64,000 nt of DNA from Raineyella sp034933565 (GTDB lineage Bacteria; Actinomycetota; Actinomycetes; Propionibacteriales; Propionibacteriaceae), in NCBI RefSeq assembly GCF_034933565.1, contig NZ_JAYFNG010000016.1, positions 3,687 through 67,686 on the forward strand, read 5' to 3'. Under the pieces are notes generated by a model. That model made no database searches and was not told where the DNA came from. It saw only the letters and a list, made by a program, of their open reading frames with translations. Positions within the stretch are counted from its first letter, which is position 1. Each line of letters opens with the position of its first letter. The translations under genes and the position numbers were made by a program. Below, piece by piece: positions 16,546-25,668 of the stretch.

Positions 16546-17064
16546 ATGTTTGACGTGATCTTCGGGCTCCCCGTCCACATCCTCGTGCTCCATGCCTATG
16601 TGGTGCTCGGGCCACTCGCAGCTCTCGTCGCAATCGCCCACGCCGTACGCCCCGGCTGGCGTCGGGTGCTGACATGGCCGCTCGTCGGGCTCGCCGTGGT
16701 GACCGGAGTCAGTGCCCTCGTCACCAAGGAGAGCGGGGAGAAGCTCGCGGGCAGGCTCCTCCCGGACCAGGCCACCACCAGCACCGACCCGCAGGTCCAG
16801 ATGATCGTGCAGCACGCCGAGATCGGTGGCGTGACCGGTGTGATCGGGGTCCTCTTCATGGTCGTGGTCCTGGTGGCGGTGCTGTGGGCCATGCGGCCCC
16901 GCACCGGTGAGCAGTCCGGTGGTGCCCGATCAGTGGTGGCGGCCGTGCTCGTCATCGTCGCCTCGCTCGGCATGCTGGGCTCGGTCGTGTACGCCGGGCA
17001 CACCGGGGCCACCGCGGCCTGGCAGGCCCGGATCGCGGCCACCACACCCGGTGCCGACAACTGA
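16546..17064 (+). CDS. Small DUF2231-like membrane protein
   Basis: This 172-residue protein has four predicted membrane helices (about 8-30, 43-60, 86-115 and 128-150). The N-terminal segment GLPVHILVLHAYVVLGPLAAL matches the helix-1 pattern with paired histidines of DUF2231-type membrane proteins, some of which are haem-associated. The function is unknown. It is monocistronic: a leaderless promoter precedes it and a perfect hairpin follows. Confidence 0.65.
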   Translation: MFDVIFGLPVHILVLHAYVVLGPLAALVAIAHAVRPGWRRVLTWPLVGLAVVTGVSALVTKESGEKLAGRLLPDQATTSTDPQVQMIVQHAEIGGVTGVIGVLFMVVVLVAVLWAMRPRTGEQSGGARSVVAAVLVIVASLGMLGSVVYAGHTGATAAWQARIAATTPGADN

Positions 17065-17082
17065 CGCCTCCAGCGCCCTCCG

Positions 17083-17123
17083 ACGGCCCTTCCGGGCAGC
17101 AGTTCGCTGTCCGGAAGGGCCGT
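17083..17123 (+). terminator. Terminator hairpin after the DUF2231-like gene
   Basis: The arms 17083-17095 and 17111-17123 pair perfectly over 13 bp around a 15-nt loop that can itself pair CAGC with GCTG. It lies 18 nt after the stop codon. Confidence 0.75.
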
Positions 17124-17214
17124 TCTCGGAATACCTCCCGAAGGCATTCCTCTCTCAACCTGAGCTTCAGGCTCATACTTGCCGCCGACGGATGAACACT
17201 CCGATGGTGGCTGG

Positions 17215-18885
17215 GTGGCACGAACACTACGAGTAATCCTGACCGCCGCGGCGTCGGTTCTTCTCGTGTTCGGTGGAGCGATCTTCTCCCCGTACGCAAG
17301 GGCCGTCGCTCCATCCACGTACATCAAGCAGACAGTCGACGCGGCCCAGGGCGTCCAGCGCGAATTCAAGGTTCCCGCCTCGGTCGCCATCGCCCAGTCG
17401 ATCCTCGAGTCGGGCTGGGGAGATTCCTCCCTGGCCAAGACCTACCACAACTATTTCGGCATCAAATGCACCTCGCAGAAGAGTCCCTTCCAGCAGGGCT
17501 GCGTATCGCTGCAGACGAAGGAATACAGCGCCTCGGGAACATCGTCGACGATCGTCGACGGATTCCGGACCTATGCGACGACAGCCGATTCCTTCGCCGA
17601 TTACGGCCGGTTGCTGAGTTCGCTGAGCCGATACCGGGCCGCCTTCGACCACACCGATGACCCGGACCGATTCATCCGCGACATCGCCGCCGGCGGCTAT
17701 GCCACCGACCCGCAGTACGCGGACTCCGTGATCCGGATCATGAAGCAGTACGACCTCTACCAGTACGACAAGCTCCCGGCAGCAGCCCCGACCGCGGACG
17801 CCGTCGCTGACCGGACGACCGACCCGACGCCCGCCGCCGAGCCGAGCGAGGCGCCGACGGTGAAGCCGAGCGACGCACCGAGCACGGCGCCCAGTGCGAA
17901 GCCGAGCGACACGGTGACCATCAAGCCGAGCGTGACGGCCACCGCCTCGCCCTCCGCGACGGCCACTGCTTCCGCACCCGGCGCTGTGACGACGACCCCG
18001 GCCCCGGCGACCTCCGCCCAGCCGTCCGTCCCGGTGACCTCGGCCAAGCCGTCCGCCCCGGCACCCTCCGCGTCGGCCGGCCCGTCAGCGCCGGCGAGCA
18101 GCACCTCGACGGACAAGCCCGCGGGTGTGACCGGCGTCATCTGGGTGATCAACCCACAGACCGGCCGGGTGTATTTCAGCGGCACGGTCACCGATGCCAA
18201 CGGCAAGCCGCTCGCCAACACCGCCTTCCAGGTGGTGGACACCACCGGGGCGAGCCTCGGGACGGTGACGACCGACGCCCAGGGCCACCTGAACGCAGGC
18301 CTCGACCTGCCCTCCGGCTGGAGCAAGGTGCCCAACTACGAGGTGCTCATCCGCTTCCCGGGCAGCGGGGACACCCGCTACACCGAGGGGTCGACCACCA
18401 TCCCCGCCGGTGCGACCACGCCGGCGAGCGGCACCCTGACCGGTGGCGACCCGAACGTCGCCTCGGCCAAGGACACCGGCCTCGATCGTGACGACAAGCT
18501 GCCCGGAGCCGGTGCATCCGCGAGCGCGACTGCGACCGCTTCCTCCGCGACGCCGACCCCGTCCGCTTCCTCGGCGACACCGACGACCACCCCGGTGTGG
18601 CCGGCCGGCCTGGCCACCAGCGGATCGCCGTCGGCGTCCGCAGCTCCCGTCGTCGGGGCCCCCCGATCGGCCGCCCCGTCGGCCCCCGCCGCTGCACGGA
18701 CCGCCGGGGAGCACACCGGTCACCCGGGCAACGCTGTGGACAACGCCGCGACCGCACTGGCCGCGCGACTGCCGCGGACCGGTGGACCGGCCGCGATCAT
18801 CGGGCTGCTGGGCCTTGGCATCCTGGCCGCCGGAGCGACCCTGATCACCACCTCACGGGTCCGCGCCCCCGGTCGGGAGGACTGA
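17215..18885 (+). CDS. Sortase-anchored glucosaminidase (GH73/FlgJ-type) wall hydrolase
   Basis: In order, this protein of about 556 residues shows a signal peptide (VARTLRVILTAAASVLLVFG), a glucosaminidase domain at residues 35-190 with the catalytic Glu in SILESGWGDSSLAKTYHNYF (Glu65), and a Pro/Ser/Thr/Ala linker of about 110 residues. A beta-sandwich region follows at about 303-400 (GVIWVINPQTGRVYFSGTVT), then a second linker and a C-terminal sorting signal LPRTGG with a hydrophobic helix and basic tail. Sortase should attach it to peptidoglycan, where it would cut N-acetylglucosaminyl bonds. Cys85 and Cys96 could form a disulfide. GTG 17215 best fits the signal peptide; TTG 17179 is an in-frame alternative, and neither has a strong ribosome site. 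Confidence 0.85.
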   Translation: MARTLRVILTAAASVLLVFGGAIFSPYARAVAPSTYIKQTVDAAQGVQREFKVPASVAIAQSILESGWGDSSLAKTYHNYFGIKCTSQKSPFQQGCVSLQTKEYSASGTSSTIVDGFRTYATTADSFADYGRLLSSLSRYRAAFDHTDDPDRFIRDIAAGGYATDPQYADSVIRIMKQYDLYQYDKLPAAAPTADAVADRTTDPTPAAEPSEAPTVKPSDAPSTAPSAKPSDTVTIKPSVTATASPSATATASAPGAVTTTPAPATSAQPSVPVTSAKPSAPAPSASAGPSAPASSTSTDKPAGVTGVIWVINPQTGRVYFSGTVTDANGKPLANTAFQVVDTTGASLGTVTTDAQGHLNAGLDLPSGWSKVPNYEVLIRFPGSGDTRYTEGSTTIPAGATTPASGTLTGGDPNVASAKDTGLDRDDKLPGAGASASATATASSATPTPSASSATPTTTPVWPAGLATSGSPSASAAPVVGAPRSAAPSAPAAARTAGEHTGHPGNAVDNAATALAARLPRTGGPAAIIGLLGLGILAAGATLITTSRVRAPGRED

Positions 18886-18914
18886 ACCCCGCCCGGTGGC
18901 CGACAGGGCCCCGG

Positions 18915-18966
18915 ACGGCATGGCAGGAGGGGCGGACCTGGCGGTCCGCCCCTCCTGCCATGCCGT
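18915..18966. terminator. 24-bp perfect hairpin, bidirectional terminator
   Basis: The arms 18915-18938 and 18943-18966 are perfectly complementary over 24 bp with a 4-nt loop (TGGC). It lies between the convergent glucosaminidase and acyl-CoA synthetase genes. Bases 18967-19137 hold loosely repeated GTGC/TGTCC motifs and no gene I can support. Confidence 0.85.
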
Positions 18967-19137
18967 CGAGACTGTGTGCGCGTGCTGTCCGGCTCAGGCG
19001 TCGAGCTTCATGTGCGGTCCGGCTGTGCGATCGTGCTGTCCTGTTGCCGTACGCTCCGTCCCGTTGCCGGGCGCCGGGACGGAACTGATGTCGCACGTCG
19101 GGCGCGGCCGGGGGCCCGCCGCCGGGCGCGCGGACGG

Positions 19138-20853
19138 TCAGTGCCGGGTGCGCAGCTCCGGGAAGTCCTCGTAGCGGTACTCGGTGCGACCCGCCGCCTC
19201 CGGGTGGCCGGAGCCGCGATGGGCGGCCAGCTCACGACCACGCAGTGCGACCCGGCGGATCTTGCCGGAGATCGTCTTCGGCAGCTCGTCGAACTCCAGG
19301 CGCCGCACCCGCAGGTAGGGGGCGAGGTGGTCCTTGGCGTACGACAGGATCGACAGCGCCGTCTCCCGGGTGTGCTCGAAGCCCGGTGCCAGGCTGATGT
19401 ACGCCTTCGGCACCGCCAGCCGGGTGGGATCGGGCGCCGGTACGACAGCCGCCTCCGCGACGGCCGGGTGCTCCATCAGCACACTCTCCAGCTCGAAGGG
19501 GGACACCTTGTAGTCGGAGGCCTTGAACACGTCGTCGGTACGGCCGACGTAGGTGATGTAGCCCTCCTTGTCCCGGGTCACGAGGTCACCGGTGTGGTAG
19601 TAGCCGCCGTGCTCGACCTGCTGGGTGAGCTCGGGCATCCCGACATAGCCGTACATCAGGTTGAGCGGGCGCGGGTCCAGCCGCAGGCAGATCTCCCCGA
19701 TGTCGGAGGGCTCGCCGGTCTCCGGATCGACGATCTCGATCGGCACGCCGGGCAGCGGCTTGCCCATCGAGCCGGGCTTCACCGGTTCGCCGGGGACGTT
19801 GCCGATCTGCGCGGTGGTCTCGGTCTGCCCGTACCCGTCACGGATCGTCAGGCCCCACCGGTCCTGCACGGTCTTGATCACCTCGGGATTGAGCGGTTCG
19901 CCGGCCCCGACCACCTCGCGCAGCGACGCGGGCTTCTCACCCAGGTCAGCCTGGATCATCATCCGCCACACGGTCGGCGGGGCGCAGAACGTGGCGACGT
20001 CGACCCGGCGCATGTTCTCCAGCAGCTGGTGGGCGTCGAAGCGGTGGTAGTTGAAGACGAAGATCGTCGCCTCGGCGATCCACGGCGCGAAGAAGCTGCT
20101 CCAGGCATGCTTGCCCCAGCCGGGCGAGCTGATGTTGAGGTGGACATCGCCGGGACGCACACCGATGAAATAGGTGGTCGACAGGTGGCCCACCGGGTAG
20201 GACAGCTGGGTGTGCCCGACCAGCTTCGGCGCCTTGGTGGTGCCCGAGGTGAAGTACTCCAGTACCGGATCGTCGGCGTCGGTGACGACGGGCTGCGGCC
20301 GGGAGGGATGGGCGTACGAGTCGGCGAAGGAGATCCAGCCGTCATGGGCGGCGGCGGTGGTGATCCGGACGTAGTCGCCCGGCACAGTGTCGAACTTGGC
20401 GGTGTCCGGCGCGTTGGCGATGACGGCACGGACGTCGGCCCGGGCGATCCGGTCGGCCAGATCCTCGCTGGTGACGGCCTCGGCGGTCGGCAGGACGACC
20501 GCGCCGATCTTCATCACCGCGAGCATCGCCTCCCACAGCTCGATCTGGTTGCCCAGCATCAGCATCACGGCGTCGCCCTTGCCGATGCCGCGCTCGCGCA
20601 GCCAGCCCGCCACCGAGTCCGACCGGCGGACGATGTCGTCATAGGTCCAGGTGGCCTCGCTGCCGTCCAGCTGGCAGATCCACAGGGCGATCCGGTCGTT
20701 GCCACGGCCGATCGCGTCGAACCAGTCGATCGCCCAGTTGAACGGGCCCGAGATGTCGGGCCAGGCGAAGGCGGCACTGGCTTCGTCGACACGACCGCGG
20801 TAGGACAGCAACAGGTCTCGGGCGGCACGGATCTGCTCGGTTGCTCGGCTCAA
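19138..20853 (-). CDS. Medium-chain-type acyl-CoA synthetase (AMP-forming)
   Basis: This 571-residue protein is a full-length ANL ligase. The P-loop EYFTSGTTKAPKLVGH is near residue 200, the A5 motif DGYGQTETT near 337, the adenylate-binding YYHTGDL and YVGRTDDVFK follow, and the C-terminal PKTISGKIRR lysine is near 527. The central sequence (SSPGWGKHAWSSFFAPW) resembles MACS/ACSM enzymes, which activate medium-chain, branched or aromatic acids. The start is uncertain: TTG 20853 follows AGAGGTG at suitable spacing, while the frame stays open upstream through the 15-bp iterons. The substrate is not inferable. Confidence 0.85.
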   Translation of the reverse strand: MSRATEQIRAARDLLLSYRGRVDEASAAFAWPDISGPFNWAIDWFDAIGRGNDRIALWICQLDGSEATWTYDDIVRRSDSVAGWLRERGIGKGDAVMLMLGNQIELWEAMLAVMKIGAVVLPTAEAVTSEDLADRIARADVRAVIANAPDTAKFDTVPGDYVRITTAAAHDGWISFADSYAHPSRPQPVVTDADDPVLEYFTSGTTKAPKLVGHTQLSYPVGHLSTTYFIGVRPGDVHLNISSPGWGKHAWSSFFAPWIAEATIFVFNYHRFDAHQLLENMRRVDVATFCAPPTVWRMMIQADLGEKPASLREVVGAGEPLNPEVIKTVQDRWGLTIRDGYGQTETTAQIGNVPGEPVKPGSMGKPLPGVPIEIVDPETGEPSDIGEICLRLDPRPLNLMYGYVGMPELTQQVEHGGYYHTGDLVTRDKEGYITYVGRTDDVFKASDYKVSPFELESVLMEHPAVAEAAVVPAPDPTRLAVPKAYISLAPGFEHTRETALSILSYAKDHLAPYLRVRRLEFDELPKTISGKIRRVALRGRELAAHRGSGHPEAAGRTEYRYEDFPELRTRH

Positions 20854-20883
20854 GGGGCACCTCTGATCTCGGGTGGCAGTGTC

Positions 20884-20928
20884 GGTTACGCTCGCGTCGG
20901 TTACGTCAGCGTAGGTAACGATACGCGG
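20884..20928. repeat. Three 15-bp iterons (GGTTACG type) upstream of the acyl-CoA synthetase
   Basis: The heptamers GGTTACG, GGTTACG and GGTAACG begin at 20884, 20899 and 20914, exactly 15 bp apart. The second and third also create an inverted pair GTTAC/GTAAC. They lie 30-75 bp upstream of the acyl-CoA synthetase start on the opposite strand, a normal place for operator sites. The rest of the gap to 21125 contains no gene I can support. Confidence 0.6.
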
Positions 20929-21125
20929 ACGTGACTGTGTGTTCGCCGTGAAGGCCCCACAAGGGTGTCGTACGCCCGTTGTGCGATCCCGACAGCGCCG
21001 GTGGACGGGGCCCGGCGGGCGTGCCGACAACCGGGCGGGGAACGGGCCGGACGCGACCCCTCGGTGCCCGGTTTCCCTGTCGGGGCCTCGGTCCGATGTG
21101 GGCGCCTCGGTCGACGCCCCCGGCC

Positions 21126-22205
21126 TCAGTCGCCGGGCGGCGGGGTCACGGAGCGCCGGCGCAACCGGACGGTGACCAGCGGGGTGAGCGCCAGCATCAG
21201 GAACAACCGGATCGCCTGCACCCCGGTGATGAAGGTGACGTTGCCGCCGGCCGCGGCGGCGACGGCCAGCACGGCCATCATCCCGCCCGGCGTGGTGGCG
21301 AGATAACCGTCCAGATCGGTCAGCCCGGCCAGCCGGGCGAGCCAGACCCCCGCCAGGGCACTGACCACCATCAGCGCCAGCACCAGTCCCAGGGCGAGCG
21401 GCAGCACTCGGACGACCGTCCCCATCGCCTCGCGGGTGAAGCCCAGGGTGGCCGTCCAGCCGATCACCACGTACGCCACCGCGACCACGAGCCCGGGCAG
21501 CGCCGGGACCGCGATCCCGCCCCAGATGCCGACCGCCGCCGCGACGATCATCGGCCCGAGCAGGTCACCGGCGGGCACCCGGGCCAGTCGCCCCAGCACC
21601 AGCCCCACCACGACACAGCCGATCCCCACCAGGGTGCTCTCGGCTCCCGTCACGGTGCCGGCAGGCACTGCCGCCACGGGCGCACCGAAGACGTACGCCG
21701 CGACCGGAGGAGTGGAGGCGGTGATCAGCAGCACCCGGGTGTACTGCAGGGTGCCGACCATCCGGATGTCGCCGCCCAGGTCGCCGGCCACCGCCACCAG
21801 TCCGCTGGCGCCACCGGCGGCCATCGACAACACGCCGGTGACCCGGTCGACGGCCGGATGCAGGGCCAGCAGGAAGCCGGAGCCGAAGCTGATCACCAGG
21901 GTCAGCAGCGTGACCGCCAGGACCCCGGCCCAGTCCTCGGCGAGGGTCCGCAACTCCTGACCGGTGACCATCGCCCCCAGCGCGGTGCCGATGACCGCCT
22001 GGGAGCCGACCGCGAGCGGTCCCGGCACCCGACGCGGCCCCCGTCCGGTCAGGGCGACGGCGGTGCCGGCCACCATCGCCGCCAGGATCTCGGGGGAGGG
22101 GATCCGCACCGCCCGGGCGCCGAGCAGCAGCACAGCGGTGAGGACGAGCAGGACCAGCCAGGACCCCGACCTCCGCAGGACGGCGATGCGGGCGGAGCGG
22201 GTCAT
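21126..22205 (-). CDS. AbrB-family (PF05145-type) membrane protein
   Basis: This 359-residue protein has about ten hydrophobic helices in two homologous halves. It has the glycine-rich repeats LSMAAGGASGLVAVA and YLATTPGGMMAVLAVAAAAGGN at equivalent places, typical of the AbrB/ammonia-monooxygenase-regulator-like membrane family. Members are annotated as putative transport regulators or transporters, without an established substrate. It is divergent from the quinone oxidoreductase gene and lies upstream of the acyl-CoA synthetase on the same strand. Confidence 0.8.
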   Translation of the reverse strand: MTRSARIAVLRRSGSWLVLLVLTAVLLLGARAVRIPSPEILAAMVAGTAVALTGRGPRRVPGPLAVGSQAVIGTALGAMVTGQELRTLAEDWAGVLAVTLLTLVISFGSGFLLALHPAVDRVTGVLSMAAGGASGLVAVAGDLGGDIRMVGTLQYTRVLLITASTPPVAAYVFGAPVAAVPAGTVTGAESTLVGIGCVVVGLVLGRLARVPAGDLLGPMIVAAAVGIWGGIAVPALPGLVVAVAYVVIGWTATLGFTREAMGTVVRVLPLALGLVLALMVVSALAGVWLARLAGLTDLDGYLATTPGGMMAVLAVAAAAGGNVTFITGVQAIRLFLMLALTPLVTVRLRRRSVTPPPGD

Positions 22206-22260
22206 GGCCCCAGTGGACCACAGCTCGGAGCGAGCCGGTCACCGGCGGCCACCCACGGAC

Positions 22261-22266
22261 TAGGCT
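22261..22266 (+). promoter_or_regulatory. TAGGCT -10 box for the quinone oxidoreductase gene
   Basis: TAGGCT lies 50 nt before ATG 22317. This gene, unlike several others here, has a conventional leader with a GAAGGGG ribosome site. Confidence 0.4.
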
Positions 22267-22316
22267 CGGATCCACCGGGGTTCCGAGGCGTGACCCCGCC
22301 CACGAAGGGGATGTCC

Positions 22317-23291
22317 ATGAAGGCTGTCCAGATCACCGAGCACGGCGACGCCGAGGTCTTGCACTACGTCGACACCGAGGTGCCCCGGCCGGGGCCGGGT
22401 CAGGTGCGGGTCCGGGTGCGCGCGGCCGGACTCAACCCCGCCGACACCTACATGGTGCGGGGTGGCTATGAGTTCTTCCACAACCCGTTGCCCTGGGTGC
22501 CCGGGTTCGACTCGGCCGGCGATGTGGACGCGCTCGGCGAGGGGGTGTCCGGGCTCGCGGTCGGTGACCGGGTCTTCGTGGCCGGCATCCCGGCCGGCGG
22601 CCACGGCGCCTTCGCGCAGTACCACGTCGCGGATGCCCGGGTGGTCCGGCCGCTGCCGGACGCCGTGGACTACCCGGAGGGAGCGGCACTCGGCGTGCCC
22701 TACCTGACCGCCTACCGGGCACTGTTCCAGCGGGCCGACCTGCGGCCGGGGGAGACGGTGCTGATCCACGGGGCCAGCGGGGGCGTCGGTCAGGCCTGCG
22801 TCCAGTTCGCCCGGGCCCACGGCGCCCGGGTGATCGCGACCGCCGGGACGACCGAGGGGCTCGCACTCGCCTCGCGCCAGGGGGCGCACGTGGCGGTGGA
22901 CCACAGCACGCCGGAGCACGTCGCCGAGCTGCACGAGCTCGCCCCCGACGGGATCGACGTGGTGGTCGAGATGGCCGCCAGCAGCAACCTCGAGGCCGAC
23001 CTGGGCCTGCTGGGCCGCGACGGCCGGGTGGTGGTCGTGGGGGCGCGGACGCCGGTGGAGATCACGCCGCGGCTGGTGATGCGGACCGAGGCGGCCGTCC
23101 TCGGCGTCGCCCTGTGGAACATCACTCCGGAGCAGACCCACCAGGCCCTCTCGGCGATCGGCGCCGGCCTGGAGAACGGCACCCTGGCACCGTACGTCGG
23201 TCACCGGCTGCCGCTCGAGCGGATCGCCGACGCCTTCGCGCTGGTCACCACCGGACATCGGCTGGGAAAGGTGGTCCTCACCGTTGCCTGA
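22317..23291 (+). CDS. Zinc-independent quinone oxidoreductase (MDR superfamily)
   Basis: This 324-residue protein is a medium-chain dehydrogenase/reductase of the QOR type. It has the N-terminal GroES-like domain AGLNPADTYMVRGGYEF, then the cofactor loop HGASGGVGQACVQFARAHGARVIAT at about residues 147-171, and the C-terminal GHRLGKVVL. The structural and catalytic zinc cysteines of alcohol dehydrogenases are absent, as in NADPH:quinone reductases. ATG 22317 is 6 nt after GAAGGGG; ATG 22311 would abut the ribosome site. Confidence 0.9.
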   Translation: MKAVQITEHGDAEVLHYVDTEVPRPGPGQVRVRVRAAGLNPADTYMVRGGYEFFHNPLPWVPGFDSAGDVDALGEGVSGLAVGDRVFVAGIPAGGHGAFAQYHVADARVVRPLPDAVDYPEGAALGVPYLTAYRALFQRADLRPGETVLIHGASGGVGQACVQFARAHGARVIATAGTTEGLALASRQGAHVAVDHSTPEHVAELHELAPDGIDVVVEMAASSNLEADLGLLGRDGRVVVVGARTPVEITPRLVMRTEAAVLGVALWNITPEQTHQALSAIGAGLENGTLAPYVGHRLPLERIADAFALVTTGHRLGKVVLTVA

Positions 23292-23388
23292 GACCTCCAC
23301 GGCGTGTCGCGGGCACTCGTCCTCGAGCGGGTGTGAGAGTGGGGATGTCGTGCAACTTCCCCGGTATGACACAGGCAAGGAGATGCGG

Positions 23389-24075
23389 ATGGACACCGCC
23401 CTCAGGTCCCAGGCCGACACGCGGCCGGAGCGGCCCGAGCGGCCGCATGCCGCCGTCGAGCGGACCCGCTTCGGCTGGGCCCGGTGGGCCGAGGCCGACG
23501 ACGGCCTCGAACGCTCCTACACGATCTGTGAGCCGGGTCTGCCGGCCTGGAAGCGGGACGTCATCCAGGTGACGCTGTTCCGCGAGGACCGCTCCGGGAT
23601 GATCGACGTGGTCTCCCGCTGGGTGGTCCGCGGCGTCCTCGCGGCCGTCGTGCTGGGCGGTCTGCTCGCTGCACTGGTGCGGTCCGGTGCCGTGGTGGTG
23701 CCGATCGCCCTGGCGGTGCTGGTCTCGGCGGCGGTGCTGATCGCCTCGTTGCCCAACCGTGGCCGTCAGCTGGTGCAGCGTCACACGGTGACCGTCACCG
23801 GCGAGGCCTGCCGCGAGGTGACCCGGATCGCCGCGGTGCTGGATCGCATCGGGCCCGACCCGTCGGATCCCGACCGCGACGACGCCCGCACCATGTGGCG
23901 ACTCGCCCACACCGACCCCGTCTTCCTGCGCAGCTACGGTCGTACGGTCCGCGACTGGGAGGTGTCGTACGACCGGCTCCGCACCACCCTGGCGCGCGAG
24001 GAGCCGGCCGAGGTGGCCCGCGCCATCGCCGCCGAGACGCATCCGGCCGGCCGCCCGTCACGGGATGCCGCCTGA
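23389..24075 (+). CDS. Uncharacterised protein with two membrane helices
   Basis: I do not recognise this 228-residue protein. Its N-terminal 85 residues or so are soluble (RFGWARWAEADDGLERSYTI). Two adjacent hydrophobic helices follow at about residues 85-130, then a soluble, charged C-terminal half (MWRLAHTDPVFLRSYGRTV). ATG 23389 lies 6 nt after an AAGGAG ribosome site; an ATG two codons earlier abuts it. No neighbour suggests a role. Confidence 0.6.
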   Translation: MDTALRSQADTRPERPERPHAAVERTRFGWARWAEADDGLERSYTICEPGLPAWKRDVIQVTLFREDRSGMIDVVSRWVVRGVLAAVVLGGLLAALVRSGAVVVPIALAVLVSAAVLIASLPNRGRQLVQRHTVTVTGEACREVTRIAAVLDRIGPDPSDPDRDDARTMWRLAHTDPVFLRSYGRTVRDWEVSYDRLRTTLAREEPAEVARAIAAETHPAGRPSRDAA

Positions 24076-24205
24076 CCCTCACCGGCCGGCCCGGCTGCCG
24101 CACGGATCCCGGCGGCCGCCGGGCCGATCCGGCGTCCGGGGGACTGACCCGCCGGATGTGTCCACAGTTCCTCCTCAATCCCTGCCGATGAGCCCCGGCG
24201 CACTC

Positions 24206-24211
24206 TAGGCT
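24206..24211 (+). promoter_or_regulatory. TAGGCT -10 box for the M23 peptidase gene
   Basis: TAGGCT lies 63 nt before ATG 24275. The implied leader carries CAGGGGGAA as ribosome site. It is the only promoter-like element in the gap 24076-24274. Confidence 0.4.
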
Positions 24212-24274
24212 GAGGGCCGTACCCGGCCGGAGGTCGTATGCGGCCCGGGGCTGGGCCGGCTCAGGGGGAACCGT

Positions 24275-25624
24275 ATGGCTGAGGCAGATCCGACGACGCG
24301 GTTGTCGGCGGCCGAGTTGCGCCGCCACGTCCTGCTGGCGGTGGCGATCGCAGTGATCGGGCTGATCGTGACGGCAGGCCTGGGGCTCACCCGACAGGCG
24401 AACAACGCTGCCGGTGCCGGCCCCGACATTCTTGTCCCCATCCCCACGCAGGGGCGACGACTGGTCGCCGTGGCAGCCGCATCGGGCGATCTCGATCCCG
24501 CCGGGCGCGGCGACACCGGTTCCACCATCACCCCCGCCGCAGCGAGCACGACCTCGTCGATCTCCTCGGTGCCGGCCACCACCCCCGTATCGGCCCGGTC
24601 CGATGCTGTCGGATCGGCCCCCGGGCCGTCAGCGCCGGCGGCGGCCACCGTCGCATCGGCCGGCGGCTCGAGCGCCCCGTCCGGTGGAACGTCAGCGGAC
24701 AACTCCGGCACCGCGACGTCCTCGGTCGCGAACTCGGTCGCGGGCGGACCGGGTGCCCGGGGCTCCGGTCCGGGGGACGGGGTGTTCCTCGACTCCGGCG
24801 CCGCGGTGGCGGCCAAGGTGTCGAACGTGCCGGCGGCACCTGCCTTCGACCAGGCCCTGGTCGAGCTGTCCGCGGCGCAGCGGGTCACCGATCAGCAGGC
24901 CCGCGCCGACCTGGCCACCCATGCGAACACCGACCAGGAGCAGGCCCGACGGGTCCGTGACCAGGCGAAGGCCGCCGCCCGGATCCGTACCGAGCAGTCC
25001 CGACTGGCCGATGAGCAGCAGCAGGCCGAGGCTGCCGCGGCGCTGTTGAAGGTCCAGCAAGCGGCGCTCGCGGCCGGGCAGCTGCCCACCGACAGCGCTG
25101 CGTTCCGGCTGCCCGACGGCACCCTGGTCCGGCCCCGGGCGGACGGCTCCTGGCCGCCGTCGGTGCTGGCCGCGCTGAACAGGTCGGCGGGCACGTCCGG
25201 CGCCACCGGCAGGACGGTGACTCCGATCGCCCGAGGCAGCTATCTGCTCAGTGCGAGGTTCGGGGCGGTCGGCATCTGGGCGACGTACCACACCGGCGTC
25301 GACTTCGGTGCGTCGATCGCTACCCCGATCCGGGCGGCGGCGGACGGCGTCGTGGTGGCGCCGGTGGCGGGGGACTGGGCCGGGACGCACGCGATCGTCG
25401 CCCACAGCGACGGGTACACGCTCTACGCCCACATGCTCGCGACCACGGTGCAGCCCGGACAGTCGGTGAAGGCCGGTGACGTCCTCGGGTACGTCGGCAT
25501 GACGGGTCGTGCGTCCGGCCCGCATCTGCACTTCGAGTACTACCCCCGAGGCGCCGACCTGAGGACCCCGTACTCTGCCAGGGACCCGCTGGTCTGGCTC
25601 GCCGCGCGCGGCGTGACGCCCTGA
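24275..25624 (+). CDS. Exported M23-family metallopeptidase (peptidoglycan endopeptidase-like)
   Basis: This 449-residue protein has one N-terminal membrane helix or uncleaved signal at about residues 17-38 and a long Ser/Thr/Ala/Pro region to about residue 190. A charged, Gln/Ala-rich helical segment, likely a coiled coil, lies at about 205-270 and the C-terminal M23 domain at about 310-445. Zinc ligands are seen in YHTGVDFGA (H-x3-D) and GPHLHFEYY (HxH), and the conserved YTLYAHM is present. It is expected to cut wall peptides, or to bind the wall and activate other hydrolases. CAGGGGGAA precedes the ATG. Confidence 0.88.
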   Translation: MAEADPTTRLSAAELRRHVLLAVAIAVIGLIVTAGLGLTRQANNAAGAGPDILVPIPTQGRRLVAVAAASGDLDPAGRGDTGSTITPAAASTTSSISSVPATTPVSARSDAVGSAPGPSAPAAATVASAGGSSAPSGGTSADNSGTATSSVANSVAGGPGARGSGPGDGVFLDSGAAVAAKVSNVPAAPAFDQALVELSAAQRVTDQQARADLATHANTDQEQARRVRDQAKAAARIRTEQSRLADEQQQAEAAAALLKVQQAALAAGQLPTDSAAFRLPDGTLVRPRADGSWPPSVLAALNRSAGTSGATGRTVTPIARGSYLLSARFGAVGIWATYHTGVDFGASIATPIRAAADGVVVAPVAGDWAGTHAIVAHSDGYTLYAHMLATTVQPGQSVKAGDVLGYVGMTGRASGPHLHFEYYPRGADLRTPYSARDPLVWLAARGVTP

Positions 25625-25668
25625 CCGGACCTGGGACAGGGCGGCCGCCGACGGTGCTGTCCGGTCAG
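25621..25668. terminator. Inverted repeat linking two convergent stop codons
   Basis: CTGACCGGAC (25621-25630) and GTCCGGTCAG (25659-25668) are perfect 10-bp arms, each containing the stop codon of one of the two convergent genes. The 28-nt centre is GC-rich. It is probably a shared terminator. Confidence 0.5.

Noticed and set aside
20979..22310. Plus-strand extension of the quinone oxidoreductase frame by more than 400 codons
   Set aside because: The extension is antisense to the AbrB-family gene and consists of Gly/His/Arg/Gln-rich sequence; the conserved N-terminus and ribosome site fix the start near 22317.
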